From positions 1-64,000 of the forward strand of contig NZ_AQUZ01000024.1 of assembly GCF_000372465.1 (NCBI RefSeq): 64,000 nucleotides of DNA. Direction: 5' to 3'. The translations under genes and the position numbers were made by a program. This stretch comes from Kribbella catacumbae DSM 19601. GTDB lineage: Bacteria > Actinomycetota > Actinomycetes > Propionibacteriales > Kribbellaceae. Within the stretch, counting starts at the first letter, position 1. Each line of letters opens with the position of its first letter. Positions 33,094 to 42,349 of the stretch are shown here, piece after piece. A model generated the notes under the pieces. It did no database searches. It had not been told where the DNA came from and saw only the letters and a list, made by a program, of their open reading frames with translations.

Positions 33094-34250
33094 GCATCGA
33101 GACCGCCACCGTCGCGCCACCTCGCGCGGCCCGGGTGGCTACCTGGCTGTACTTCGGCCTGAACGGCTTCGCGGTCGGCATGTGGGTCGTGCACATCCCG
33201 AACGTCGAGCACGCGACCGGCATCTCCCACAGCACGTTGGGCCTCCTGCTGCTCGTACTGGGCGGCGCGGCCTTCATCGGGATGCAGGTGGCCGGCCCAC
33301 TGGCTGACCGCGTCGGTCAACGCCGACTGGTGCCCGCTGCCGGCGTACTGCTCGGCATCTCTCTATTTGGCCCGGGCTTGGCCACCAACTGGTGGATGCT
33401 CGGTCTGGCGCTGCTCGCCTTCGGCTTCGGCAACGGCTCGATCGACGTCGCGATGAACTCCCAGGCAGTCGTCGTCGAACGCGCCTACCCGCGGCCGATC
33501 ATGGCCGCCTTCCACGCGATGTGGTCGATCGGCGGCGCCTTCGCGGCCGTCATCGGAGCGGCGGCGCTGAAGGCCGACGTACCCACTGGTGTCTCGCTGA
33601 GCGCCGCGGGTGTGCTCTGCATCGGTATCTCCCTCGCAGCGAGTCGCTATTTGATCGAGGCGCCCGCCGAGCCGGAGCCCGCAGTAGATGAGCCAGAGCG
33701 AGTTGCGCCACCCAAGAAGCTCGTCTGGCAGCTCGGCGCGCTCGCCTTCGCCCTGATGCTCGCCGAAGGCGTCGCCAACGACTGGGCCGCACTCCAGTTC
33801 CGCGACGTCCTCGAAACGTCAACCAGTACTGCGGCCTACGCGTACGGCGCCTTCGCCGTTGCCATGACCATCGGCCGGTTCTCCACGGACCGGATCGCGG
33901 CGATCGTCGGCCCGGCGGCCATCGTCCGGTACGGCGCCCTGCTGGCTGCCATCGGTCTCACGATCGTCATCGTGGTTCCTTCGGTACCAGTGGCCCTCTT
34001 CGGCTGGGCGCTCTTCGGCATCGGCCTGTCCGGCGGCGTACCGCAACTCTTCACCGCCGCAGGCAACCTCGACCCGCGAGCCTCAGGCGCCCTGATGGCC
34101 AAGGTCGTCGGCCTCGGGTACGTCGGCCTCCTGGCGGGCCCGGCCTTGATCGGCGGCCTGACCCACTGGATGCCGCTCAACATCGCCTTCATCCTCCCGG
34201 TCGCCCTCTGCGCCATCACGGTCGCCTCGGCGTCGGTCATGAAGCGCTAG
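33090..34250 (+). CDS. MFS transporter (YbjJ-like), paralogue of the divergent one
   Basis: Encodes 386 residues starting at TTG 33090 inside the regulator stop (TTGA), with GGAGAAGGG just upstream. Motifs match the divergent transporter: DVAMNSQAVVVER, MAAFHAMWSIGG and AEGVANDWAALQFRDVL. About twelve membrane segments are present. Cotranscribed with the DeoR regulator. It ends four bases before the convergent lyase gene. Confidence 0.83.
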   Translation: MSIETATVAPPRAARVATWLYFGLNGFAVGMWVVHIPNVEHATGISHSTLGLLLLVLGGAAFIGMQVAGPLADRVGQRRLVPAAGVLLGISLFGPGLATNWWMLGLALLAFGFGNGSIDVAMNSQAVVVERAYPRPIMAAFHAMWSIGGAFAAVIGAAALKADVPTGVSLSAAGVLCIGISLAASRYLIEAPAEPEPAVDEPERVAPPKKLVWQLGALAFALMLAEGVANDWAALQFRDVLETSTSTAAYAYGAFAVAMTIGRFSTDRIAAIVGPAAIVRYGALLAAIGLTIVIVVPSVPVALFGWALFGIGLSGGVPQLFTAAGNLDPRASGALMAKVVGLGYVGLLAGPALIGGLTHWMPLNIAFILPVALCAITVASASVMKR

Positions 34251-34253
34251 CAA

Positions 34254-35360
34254 TCAGGCTTTCAGGGCCTGTGCCAGGTCGGCCCAGAGATCGTCCGGGT
34301 GCTCGATGCCGACCGACAGGCGGATGAGGTCTTCGGGGATCGTCGGTACTTCGATCGCCCAGCGGCGGCGGCGTTCGAGCATCGACTCGACACCGCCAAG
34401 GCTGGTGGCGTGGACCCACAGGGCGGTGCTCTCGCAGACGCGTTGAGCACCCGGGCCGTCGCCGCCGAGCTCGAAGGCGAGGATCGCGCCGAAGCCGGAC
34501 ATCTGCGCGGCTGCCCGGGCATGCCCGGGGTCGTCGGCCAGGCCCGGATAGCGCACCAGGCTCACGCGCGGGTGCTCCTGCAACCGCGTGGCCAGGAAGG
34601 CGGCGTTGGACTGCGCTCGCTCCAGCCGCAGTGCGAGCGTCCGCAGCCCGCGCACGGCCAGGAAGGCCTCCATCGGTCCGGGGATCGCGCCGAGGCTCCT
34701 TCGCCGCAGCTCGAGCGCAGTCCAGAGCTCGTCGGAGTCGGTGACGATCGCACCGAGTACTACGTCCGAATGCCCCGAAATGAACTTGGTCGCCGAGTGC
34801 AACACGATGTCGGCGCCCATCGAGAGCGGCTGCTGCAGGAGCGGCGTGGCGAACGTGTTGTCGACTACAACCGTGGCGCCCGCAGTACGGCCTGCTGCTG
34901 CCAACGCGGGTAGGTCGGCGACCTCCATGGCTGGGTTGGTCGGCGACTCGATCCACAGCATGTCTGCACCGACTACTGCGGCCGACACGGCTTCAGTGTC
35001 GGCGATAGCCACTCGCTCGACGGTCAGGCGACCTGTCGTCGCCTGCTGGTCCAGCAGCGCCAGTACTCCGCTGTAGGCGTGCTGCGGCGCTACAACGCGG
35101 CCGCCGACCGGTACGAGGTCGCAGACGGCAGCGGCGGCCGCCATACCCGAGGCGAAGCTCAGGCCGCGCCCACCTTCCAGTGCGCCGAGTGTCTCCTCGA
35201 GCGCCGTCCAGGCGGTGTTGCCGTAGCGGCCGTAGCCCAGGTCGCCACCCGCGATGTAGGTCGAGCTGAAGACGGGCGACTCACCCACCGGCGCATCCGG
35301 CACCCGAGAGGGCCGGCCGGCGTGGACGACAACGGTGGAGGGATCCAGGTCAGGGGTCAT
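34254..35360 (-). CDS. PLP-dependent trans-sulfuration enzyme (cystathionine gamma-synthase/lyase family)
   Basis: Encodes 368 residues. The PLP lysine lies in SATKFISGHSDVVLG; VVDNTFATPLLQQPL, AYSGVLAL and SLGGVESMLERR are also characteristic of the Cys/Met metabolism family. Which reaction (cystathionine synthesis, beta- or gamma-elimination of cysteine, homocysteine or methionine) cannot be fixed from sequence. The ATG overlaps the stop of a TetR gene on the same strand, an unusual partnership suggesting regulated sulfur or thioether metabolism rather than housekeeping. Confidence 0.85.
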   Translation of the reverse strand: MTPDLDPSTVVVHAGRPSRVPDAPVGESPVFSSTYIAGGDLGYGRYGNTAWTALEETLGALEGGRGLSFASGMAAAAAVCDLVPVGGRVVAPQHAYSGVLALLDQQATTGRLTVERVAIADTEAVSAAVVGADMLWIESPTNPAMEVADLPALAAAGRTAGATVVVDNTFATPLLQQPLSMGADIVLHSATKFISGHSDVVLGAIVTDSDELWTALELRRRSLGAIPGPMEAFLAVRGLRTLALRLERAQSNAAFLATRLQEHPRVSLVRYPGLADDPGHARAAAQMSGFGAILAFELGGDGPGAQRVCESTALWVHATSLGGVESMLERRRRWAIEVPTIPEDLIRLSVGIEHPDDLWADLAQALKA

Positions 35361-35956
35361 GCCTGCACTGTAGGCAGCGGGATCCCGCCGCCGCGGAGCA
35401 GGCCCATCGCCTCGTGTGCCAGGTCCTTGACCTGGGTGCCGTCGGGATTGTCCACCCAGGTCTGGACGACGATCTCGATGATGTTCATCGTGGTGCCCGC
35501 GGTCAGTGCGGCGGTGAACTCCACCGAGTCGCCCGCGAGCCGGCCGGCCAGTTCCACGGTCAGCTCGTTGCGCCAGCGCCAGATCGCCTCAGCCAGGTGA
35601 GCGCTCACCGACGGCGTCTTGCCGGCCAGCTCGTACACGGTCCGGACCCGGTCGGGGTTGCGCTCCAGCTGGTCGAGCACTCGCTCGATCACACTCTGCA
35701 GGCCGTCCGGCAGGTCCAGATCGGCGGGCTGTTCGCGAAACCAGTCGAGCGCCCCGAACAGGCTGTCCTCGACGAACTCCAGGACCAGCGTCTCCTTGGT
35801 CGGGAAGTACCGGTACAGCGTGCTCGGCCCGACCTCGGCGGCCGCGGCGATCTGCTCGACCGTGGTCCGGGCGAAACCGTGGTCGGTGAACAGCTCGAAT
35901 GCCTTGTCCGAGATCTGCCGGCGGGTCCGTTCCCGCTTCAGTTCGCGAAGCCCCAT
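35357..35956 (-). CDS. TetR-family transcriptional regulator
   Basis: Encodes 199 residues starting MGLRELKRERTRRQISDKAF; the first 50 residues are a TetR helix-turn-helix (TVEQIAAAAEVGPSTLYRYF). The start is set by this conserved arginine-rich beginning. It overlaps the lyase gene by 4 nt and is divergent from a P450, with ATGACT...AGTCAT between them as a likely operator. It therefore probably controls both directions. Confidence 0.87.
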   Translation of the reverse strand: MGLRELKRERTRRQISDKAFELFTDHGFARTTVEQIAAAAEVGPSTLYRYFPTKETLVLEFVEDSLFGALDWFREQPADLDLPDGLQSVIERVLDQLERNPDRVRTVYELAGKTPSVSAHLAEAIWRWRNELTVELAGRLAGDSVEFTAALTAGTTMNIIEIVVQTWVDNPDGTQVKDLAHEAMGLLRGGGIPLPTVQA

Positions 35957-36029
35957 GCCGTGCCCCTTGCTAGTGGTGTGTCGCGCGGGCAGCGTACACG
36001 GCTCACGACGCGCCGAAAGGTGATTCCAA

Positions 36030-36046
36030 ATGACTCTCATAGTCAT
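36030..36046. promoter_or_regulatory. candidate TetR operator
   Basis: ATGACT (36030-36035) and AGTCAT (36041-36046) are perfect inverted copies with a five-base spacer (CTCAT), in the gap between the TetR and P450 genes. Confidence 0.5.
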
Positions 36047-36084
36047 ATGGTAGTTACTTCCAAATTCGTGTCGAAGTGAGGACC

Positions 36085-37287
36085 ATGCCGATGACCTTCC
36101 CCACTGCCCGGCCCAGCGGCTGCCCCTTCGATCCGGCCACCGGCTATACCGCGCTGCGGGAGACCGAAGGGCTGACGAAGGTGTCCACCCCGGCCGGCGT
36201 CGACGCCTGGGTCTTCAGCCGGTACGACGAAGTGCGATCGGTACTGACCGACGCCCGGTTGAGGTCGCGATCCGCGCCGTCGGCGCACGTAGTACCGGAG
36301 GCGGATCTGGAGCGGGAAGTGGAGCCGGGGTCGATCCTGCAGAACGACGGTGAGCGGCATGCGCACCTGCGGCGGCTGCTGACGAGCGAGTTCACGGTCA
36401 AGCGCGTGCGGGAGTTGCGGCCGCGGATCCAGCAGTTGGTCGACGACCACCTCGACGCGATGCTCGCGGTCGAGGAAGGACCGGTCGACCTCGTCGAAGC
36501 GTTCGCGCTGCCGATCCCGTCGCTGGTGATCTGCGAGTTGCTCGGCGTTCCGTACGCGGACCGCGACCAGTTCCAGCGCTGCAGCGCCATCCTGGTCTCG
36601 GTCGACCGGCCCGAGGACGAGATCCTCCAGGCCAACGAGGAATTGCAGGACTACATGGCCGCCCTGGTGCTGGCCAAGCTCGATCACCGCGAGGACGACC
36701 TGCTGTCCCGGCTGATCACCCGGGCCGAGGAGCAGGGCAACCCGCTGACCATGCCCGAACTGGTCTCGATCGGTATCACGCTGCTGATCGCCGGCCACGA
36801 GACCACCGCGAACATGATCGCCCTGAGCACCCTCGCGCTGCTGCGCAATCCCGAGCAGCTAGAGGCCTTGCGCAACAATCCGTCGCTCGCGCCGGCCGCT
36901 GCTGAGGAGTTGCTGCGCTATCTGTCCGTCGTACAGTTCGGCCTTTTCCGGCATGTGCTGGAGGACATCCCGTTCGGCGACGAGACGATCAATGCGGGGG
37001 AGTACCTGATCGCCGCGCTGTCGTCGGGCAACCGGGACGAGTCGGTGTTCCCCGACCCGGACCGGATCGATCTGTCCCGCAAGGCCTCCAGGCATCTGGC
37101 CTTCGGCTTCGGTCCGCATCAATGCCTCGGGCAACAACTGGCCCGGGCGGAGCTGCAGGAGGTCTACGCCCGCCTCTACACCCGGATCCCGACGTTGCGG
37201 CTGGCGGTGCCGTTCGAGGAGATCCGTTTCAAGGACAACACCCTCGTCTACGGCGTGACCGCGCTACCCGTCACCTGGGACCGCTAA
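36085..37287 (+). CDS. cytochrome P450
   Basis: Encodes 400 residues (GTG 36076 and ATG 36091 are alternative starts). The I-helix oxygen-activation motif is AGHETTANM, the K-helix ExxR is ELLR, and the haem loop FGFGPHQCLGQQLA supplies the cysteine ligand. The start FPTARPSGCPFDPATGY is common in soluble actinobacterial P450s. No ferredoxin or reductase gene is adjacent, so redox partners are encoded elsewhere. Substrate unknown; the TetR neighbour suggests induction by a xenobiotic or secondary metabolite. Confidence 0.92.
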   Translation: MPMTFPTARPSGCPFDPATGYTALRETEGLTKVSTPAGVDAWVFSRYDEVRSVLTDARLRSRSAPSAHVVPEADLEREVEPGSILQNDGERHAHLRRLLTSEFTVKRVRELRPRIQQLVDDHLDAMLAVEEGPVDLVEAFALPIPSLVICELLGVPYADRDQFQRCSAILVSVDRPEDEILQANEELQDYMAALVLAKLDHREDDLLSRLITRAEEQGNPLTMPELVSIGITLLIAGHETTANMIALSTLALLRNPEQLEALRNNPSLAPAAAEELLRYLSVVQFGLFRHVLEDIPFGDETINAGEYLIAALSSGNRDESVFPDPDRIDLSRKASRHLAFGFGPHQCLGQQLARAELQEVYARLYTRIPTLRLAVPFEEIRFKDNTLVYGVTALPVTWDR

Positions 37288-37598
37288 GAGACCTCCGGCT
37301 CGCCGGGCCAGCCGGTGGTGAGCGGGATGAGATGGGCCTGGCCCTGGAGAATGCAGGTAAGTGCCTAGCCCGTACGCCGGTCGAGCGGAGGCCATCCACC
37401 TCACCGCCGACACCTTCGATACCTCGGTCACCGCTCACGCTCTGCACAGGGCTGCCCGGACCGCTCGCGACAAGCTTCCGAGGACGCCCTCGCTGTGGGC
37501 CGGATACGTCCATACCGGTGCGTAACTGACAGCAATCTGAAGAGGTCTTAACTAAACCCTGGTCAAAGCCGCACTGAACTGACGCTATCGTCGAGCCG
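37288..37598. other. intergenic region between P450 and ddl
   Basis: About 310 bases with no gene I can support. No clear hairpin follows the P450. The ddl promoter is presumably within the A/T-richer last 80 bases (around CTTAACTAAACCC), but no convincing -35/-10 pair is visible. Confidence 0.4.
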
Positions 37599-38732
37599 GT
37601 GAGTGAGTACTCGAGGGAAGAAAAAAGCAAGCCCCGCGTCGCTGTTGTTTTCGGTGGCCGGTCGAGCGAACATGCCATCTCCTGCGTCACCGCGGCCAAC
37701 GTGCTCCAGGTGATCGACCGGGACAAGTACGACGTAGTACCCGTCGGCATCACGACCAGCGGGCACTGGGTGCTGGAGAGCGGCGATCCGGAGCGGCTGT
37801 CGATCACCGACGGCAAGCTCCCGGAGGTCGACGTGACCGCGCTACCGGTGCTGTTCGGTGCGGATCGCGAGCTCGTCGTGACCGAACCGGGCGAGGTGCC
37901 GAGCACACTCGGTGAGGTGGACGTGGTCTTCCCGCTGCTGCACGGCCCGTGGGGCGAGGACGGCACGCTGCAGGGTCTGCTGGAGATGTCGGACATCCGG
38001 TACGTCGGCTCCGGCGTACTGGCCAGCGCCGTCGGCATGGACAAGCACTACATGAAGGTCGTCTTCGCGGCCGCCGGGCTCGAGGTCACGCCGTACGTCG
38101 TGATCCGCGACCGGGACTGGACCCGCGACCCGCAGGCCTGCCGCGAGGCGGTCGACAAGCTCGGCTACCCGGTGTTCGTCAAGCCGGCCCGTGGTGGTTC
38201 CAGCCTGGGGATCAGCAAGGTGAACAGCCTCGACGAGCTGGACCCCGCCGTCGCCGAGGCGCGCGCGCACGACCCGAAGGTGATCGTCGAGGCGTCCGCG
38301 AAGAACCCGCGCGAGATCGAGGTCGGCGTGCTGGGCGGCCTGAACGGTGGTCCCGCCGAGGTCAGCGTCTGCGGTGAGATCTCGGTCTCGGGCGGTGGAC
38401 ACGACTTCTACGACTTCGAGACGAAGTACCTGCCGGAGGGCGAGGAATACACCGCCCTCTCGGTGCCGGCGGACCTGCCGGAACACATCGCGGCGGAGGT
38501 CCGGGCGAAGGCACTGACCGCCTTCGACGCAATCGAGGGCGAGGGCCTGGCCCGAGTCGACTTCTTCCTCGACGAGGACCAGCAGGTCATCATCAACGAG
38601 ATCAACACCATGCCTGGTTTCACCCCCACCAGCATGTTCCCGCGCCTCTGGGCCGCCACCGGCGTCGACTACAAACACCTGGTAGACCGCCTCCTAACGC
38701 TGGCCATGACCCGCCCCACAGGCCTGCGCTGA
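37599..38732 (+). CDS. ddl: D-alanine--D-alanine ligase
   Basis: Encodes 377 residues from GTG 37599. ATP-grasp features are present: VVFGGRSSEHAISC, VFPLLHGPWGEDGTLQG, KPARGGSSLGISKV and the metal-binding end EGLARVDFFLDEDQQVIINEINTMPGFTPTSM. It joins two D-alanines for peptidoglycan precursors in the cytoplasm. It is usually adjacent to gpsA and a DUF3515 gene; here accessory blocks separate it from both. Followed by a long repeat region. Confidence 0.96.
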   Translation: MSEYSREEKSKPRVAVVFGGRSSEHAISCVTAANVLQVIDRDKYDVVPVGITTSGHWVLESGDPERLSITDGKLPEVDVTALPVLFGADRELVVTEPGEVPSTLGEVDVVFPLLHGPWGEDGTLQGLLEMSDIRYVGSGVLASAVGMDKHYMKVVFAAAGLEVTPYVVIRDRDWTRDPQACREAVDKLGYPVFVKPARGGSSLGISKVNSLDELDPAVAEARAHDPKVIVEASAKNPREIEVGVLGGLNGGPAEVSVCGEISVSGGGHDFYDFETKYLPEGEEYTALSVPADLPEHIAAEVRAKALTAFDAIEGEGLARVDFFLDEDQQVIINEINTMPGFTPTSMFPRLWAATGVDYKHLVDRLLTLAMTRPTGLR

Positions 38733-38848
38733 CCGGGGTAGCCACAGGTATCCGAGCCCACGACGGCCCGGACCCAGCGCCGAGATCTTGCGGACGACCA
38801 CGACCGTCCCCATGAATCCGAGCCACCTCGGCGCTCCGTGCGGTCGAG

Positions 38849-38873
38849 CCGACCGGTACGCCGTACCGGTCGG
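38849..38873. repeat. perfect 25-bp palindrome
   Basis: CCGACCGGTACG and CGTACCGGTCGG are perfect inverted copies around a single C. It shares the GGTACG core with the tandem array 100 bases further on. Confidence 0.7.
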
Positions 38874-38973
38874 TGGTGATTGCCCGTCGCAACGCCGCCC
38901 ACCGGCTGGCGCCGACGACCCACCGCAGTTCTGAGCTGGTACCGGCGACCCGGCTCCGCCGTGTGGTGAGCTC

Positions 38974-39050
38974 GCCGGTACGCCGGTACGCCGGTACGCC
39001 GGTACGCCGGTACGCCGGTACGCCGGTACGCGGGTGCGTCGGTACGCGGA
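38974..39050. repeat. 8-bp tandem array (GCCGGTAC)n
   Basis: About seven exact GCCGGTAC units are followed by degenerate ones (GCGGGTGC, GTCGGTAC). A unit not divisible by three argues against coding. It is likely to vary in length between strains. Confidence 0.8.
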
Positions 39051-39170
39051 TGGCCGCAGGCGGGCCGTTCGACCGGTTGGGCTCTGTAGGTGTTAGCCGT
39101 CCAACGGGCTATGGCTGGTCCGGATGGGCGGCCGGGCCTCGACTCGTTTGCTCGGTCGCCAGGCACCCAC

Positions 39171-39227
39171 TCTGTGCACGACCTGAGCGTCACGAGCCCT
39201 TGGGGAACGCTCACGTCGGGCACAAGG
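39171..39227. repeat. SL2 stem-loop repeat, copy 1
   Basis: TCTGTGCACGACCTGAGCGT (39171-39190) is inverted relative to AACGCTCACGTCGGGCACAA (from 39206), so it can fold into a stem of about 20 pairs with a few mismatches and a 15-base loop. Confidence 0.7.
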
Positions 39228-39580
39228 TCGGCCGGTGGGACGGCAAGTCCGCCGAGCTGGGTCGCAGGCTCGGGGCCGCACATTGAGCGGGTCATCGGCG
39301 GTTGCGGGCGAGTGGCGACGAGGCGTCCGGGCGGTGCGGCGGCGACGTGGAGTGCGGCGCGTTCGGGGTGCGTGAGCTGCGAGGTGGAGAACGGCGTCCG
39401 CTACGCCGGTACGCCCTGTACTCGGATGGCTGAAGGCGGGCCGTTCGACCGGGTGGGCTCTGCAGGCGTCAGCCCGTCCGACGGGCTGTGGCGTTCGGCG
39501 CGTTCGCCGACGACCACGCCAAGGTTGATCCGGGTGGGAGGCCGGCCTCGGCTCGGATGGCTTGTCGCCAGACACTCCAC

Positions 39581-39636
39581 TCTGTGCACGACCTGAGCGT
39601 CAGGACCCCTTGGAAACGCTCACGTCGAGCACAAGG
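39581..39636. repeat. SL2 stem-loop repeat, copy 2
   Basis: Same left arm as copy 1, TCTGTGCACGACCTGAGCGT, and right arm AACGCTCACGTCGAGCACAA. The flank CTTGTCGCCAGACACTCCAC upstream and GGTCGGCCGGTGGGACGG downstream are shared with the other copies. Confidence 0.7.
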
Positions 39637-39735
39637 TCGGCCGGTGGGACGGATGAGGTTGCCGAGCGAGCTGGGGATCGGCGGGGTGGGAGGCGAGGCG
39701 ACGGCCTTGATCGTGCCGTAGGTGACGATCATCGC

Positions 39736-39797
39736 GACTTTGGGCACCGGCCAGGCGGTGTGCGGCGGGGTTGGGTGGCTGGTGGGTGCTCAAGGTC
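39736..39797. repeat. SL1 stem-loop repeat, copy F
   Basis: Starts GACTTTGGGCACCGGCCAG and ends GGTGGGTGCTCAAGGTC, matching the array at 16.4 kb at both ends. Confidence 0.75.
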
Positions 39798-40036
39798 GAG
39801 GGGTGGGGCGAGATTGGGCATGAGCTAGGTACGGTACTGCGGAATTGGTGCCCGGTCCGTGCTCAAAGTAGGCGACAGAAGGGGCTGCCGAGCAAGCTGG
39901 AAGTTCGTCGGACCGGTCGCCTCCCAGCCGCCGTACTGGGATTGCTGGGGCGGGCGGCGATGAGGGGCGCGATGTCCGGGAGCGCGAGGGGCGATGACGA
40001 GCGAGCACATCCATGGCTTGTCGCCAGACAATCCAC

Positions 40037-40092
40037 TCTGTGCGCGACCTGAGTGTCGGGAGCCCACGGGAACGCTCACGTCGAGCACAAGG
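40037..40092. repeat. SL2 stem-loop repeat, copy 3
   Basis: Arms TCTGTGCGCGACCTGAGTGT and AACGCTCACGTCGAGCACAA. It differs from copies 1 and 2 at a few left-arm positions, while the right arm is nearly unchanged. The following ~140 bases repeat those after copy 1. Confidence 0.7.
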
Positions 40093-40286
40093 TCGGCCGG
40101 TGGGACGACAAGGCAGCCGAGCCGGGTCGCAGGCTCGGGGCCGCCTAATGAGCGGGGCAGCGGCGGGCTGGTTGCGGGCGAGCGGCGACGAGGAGTCCGG
40201 GCGGTGCGGCGGCGACGTGGAGTGCGGCAGTCGGGGTGCCTGAGCGGCGATGTGGTGTACGGCGGCCGAAGTGTGACTGACGGTGG

Positions 40287-40460
40287 GGAGTACCGAGTCC
40301 GGGGTGTGTGAGCGGCGGGGGGAGTACCGAGTCCGGGGTGTGAGCGGCGGTGAGGAGGACCGAGTCCGGGTGTGTGAGGGGCGGCGAGGAGGACCGAGTC
40401 CGGGTGTGTGAGGGGCGGCGAGGAGGACCCGCGTCCCGGCTGTGTGAGCGGCGGTGAGGG
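40287..40460. repeat. ~34-bp tandem array
   Basis: About five units of the form GAGTACCGAGTCCGGGGTGT followed by GTGAGCGGCGG, with variants GAGGACCGAGTCCGGG and GAGGGGCGGCG. It lies just beyond the end of the sigma factor gene. Confidence 0.65.
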
Positions 40461-40596
40461 GTTTGACGTGCGTGGGCGGAGTCTGGGCAGGCCAGTTGGT
40501 GAGGTGCTGTTCGGTGTGGTGGTTCTCTGGTTCGCCGGCCAGGTGCTGCTTGGTTGGGTGCGTGATGGGTGGGCTGCGGGTGCGCCGGGTGGGGTG

Positions 40597-41820
<1,224 letters not shown>

Positions 41821-41829
41821 CAGAGAAGG

Positions 41830-42246
41830 TCAGCCGACCAGGTCTTCCCGGCTCTCCATGAGCGGTCTGATGTCGGCGTACGCCGTGGCCCGGACGTGCT
41901 CCGGCGCTGGGGTCTCACCGAGTCGCGCGGCGATCTCGGTGGCGCGGTCGAAGCTGTCGCACTCGACGATCCAGTACCCGGCGAGGACCTCCTGCGTCTC
42001 GGCGTACGGGCCGTCGGTCATCACCGCGGCGCCGTCCTTCGAGCCGAGCCGGCGGGTCAGCACCGGCGCGGCGAGCCCACGGGTCTCGACCAGTTCGCCG
42101 GACTCGGCCAGGTCGTTGTTGAACTTCTCCATGAACGCGCCCATCGCGGCGAAGTCTTCTTCGGTCCAGGCGGGCTTGCCGGTGTCCTTGCCGCCCATGC
42201 CGTCGTAATCCTGCTGCGACGCGTAGGTGAGGATCATGTATTTCAT
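41830..42246 (-). CDS. YCII-related (DGPF) protein
   Basis: Encodes 138 residues starting MKYMILTYASQQDYDGM. The family signature appears as DGPYAETQEVLAGYWIVECDSFDRA. Proteins of this family accompany ECF42 sigma factors and are the usual targets of their promoters; the biochemical role is unknown. The start is placed at the MKYMIL methionine, with GGGAG upstream. An 18-bp perfect palindrome lies 18 bases before it. Confidence 0.87.
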   Translation of the reverse strand: MKYMILTYASQQDYDGMGGKDTGKPAWTEEDFAAMGAFMEKFNNDLAESGELVETRGLAAPVLTRRLGSKDGAAVMTDGPYAETQEVLAGYWIVECDSFDRATEIAARLGETPAPEHVRATAYADIRPLMESREDLVG

Positions 42247-42264
42247 CTGAGTCTCCCGTCTCCT

Positions 42265-42282
42265 GGCACCAACTTTGGTGCC
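42265..42282. promoter_or_regulatory. perfect palindrome before the DGPF gene
   Basis: GGCACCAA (42265-42272) and TTGGTGCC (42275-42282) are perfect inverted copies around CT. It lies just upstream of the ribosome site, so it could be an operator or an mRNA hairpin. No convincing ECF42 -35/-10 pair was found. Confidence 0.5.
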
Positions 42283-42349
42283 TCTCACCGGTTACGTCGA
42301 TGCCCTCAGCAGGAACCGGACATGCACCCAGCCGGAACTGTGAAGCATC

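Larger units (their letters stand above)
38733..40596. repeat. 1.9-kb non-coding repeat-rich region between convergent ddl and sigma gene
   Basis: No credible gene is found here. The region contains a 25-bp palindrome, an 8-bp tandem array, three copies of a second stem-loop family (SL2), one SL1 copy and a ~34-bp tandem array. A segment of about 200 bases around 39148-39371 recurs with divergence at 40012-40240, so part of the region arose by duplication. Open frames crossing it are artefacts of the GC-rich repeats. Confidence 0.75.

Noticed and set aside
37311..37530. Possible degenerate gene between P450 and ddl
   Set aside because: Open frames exist on both strands, but none shows a family motif, a ribosome site or typical codon use.
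38974..39050. Tandem array considered as CRISPR
   Set aside because: Units of 8 bp are contiguous with no spacers and there are no cas genes.
40287..40460. The ~34-bp tandem array considered as CRISPR
   Set aside because: Units abut directly without unique spacers, and they vary too much.
42283..42330. ECF42 promoter upstream of the DGPF gene
   Set aside because: I looked for a TGTCGA-like -35 with a CGTC/CGA-type -10 and found only partial matches.
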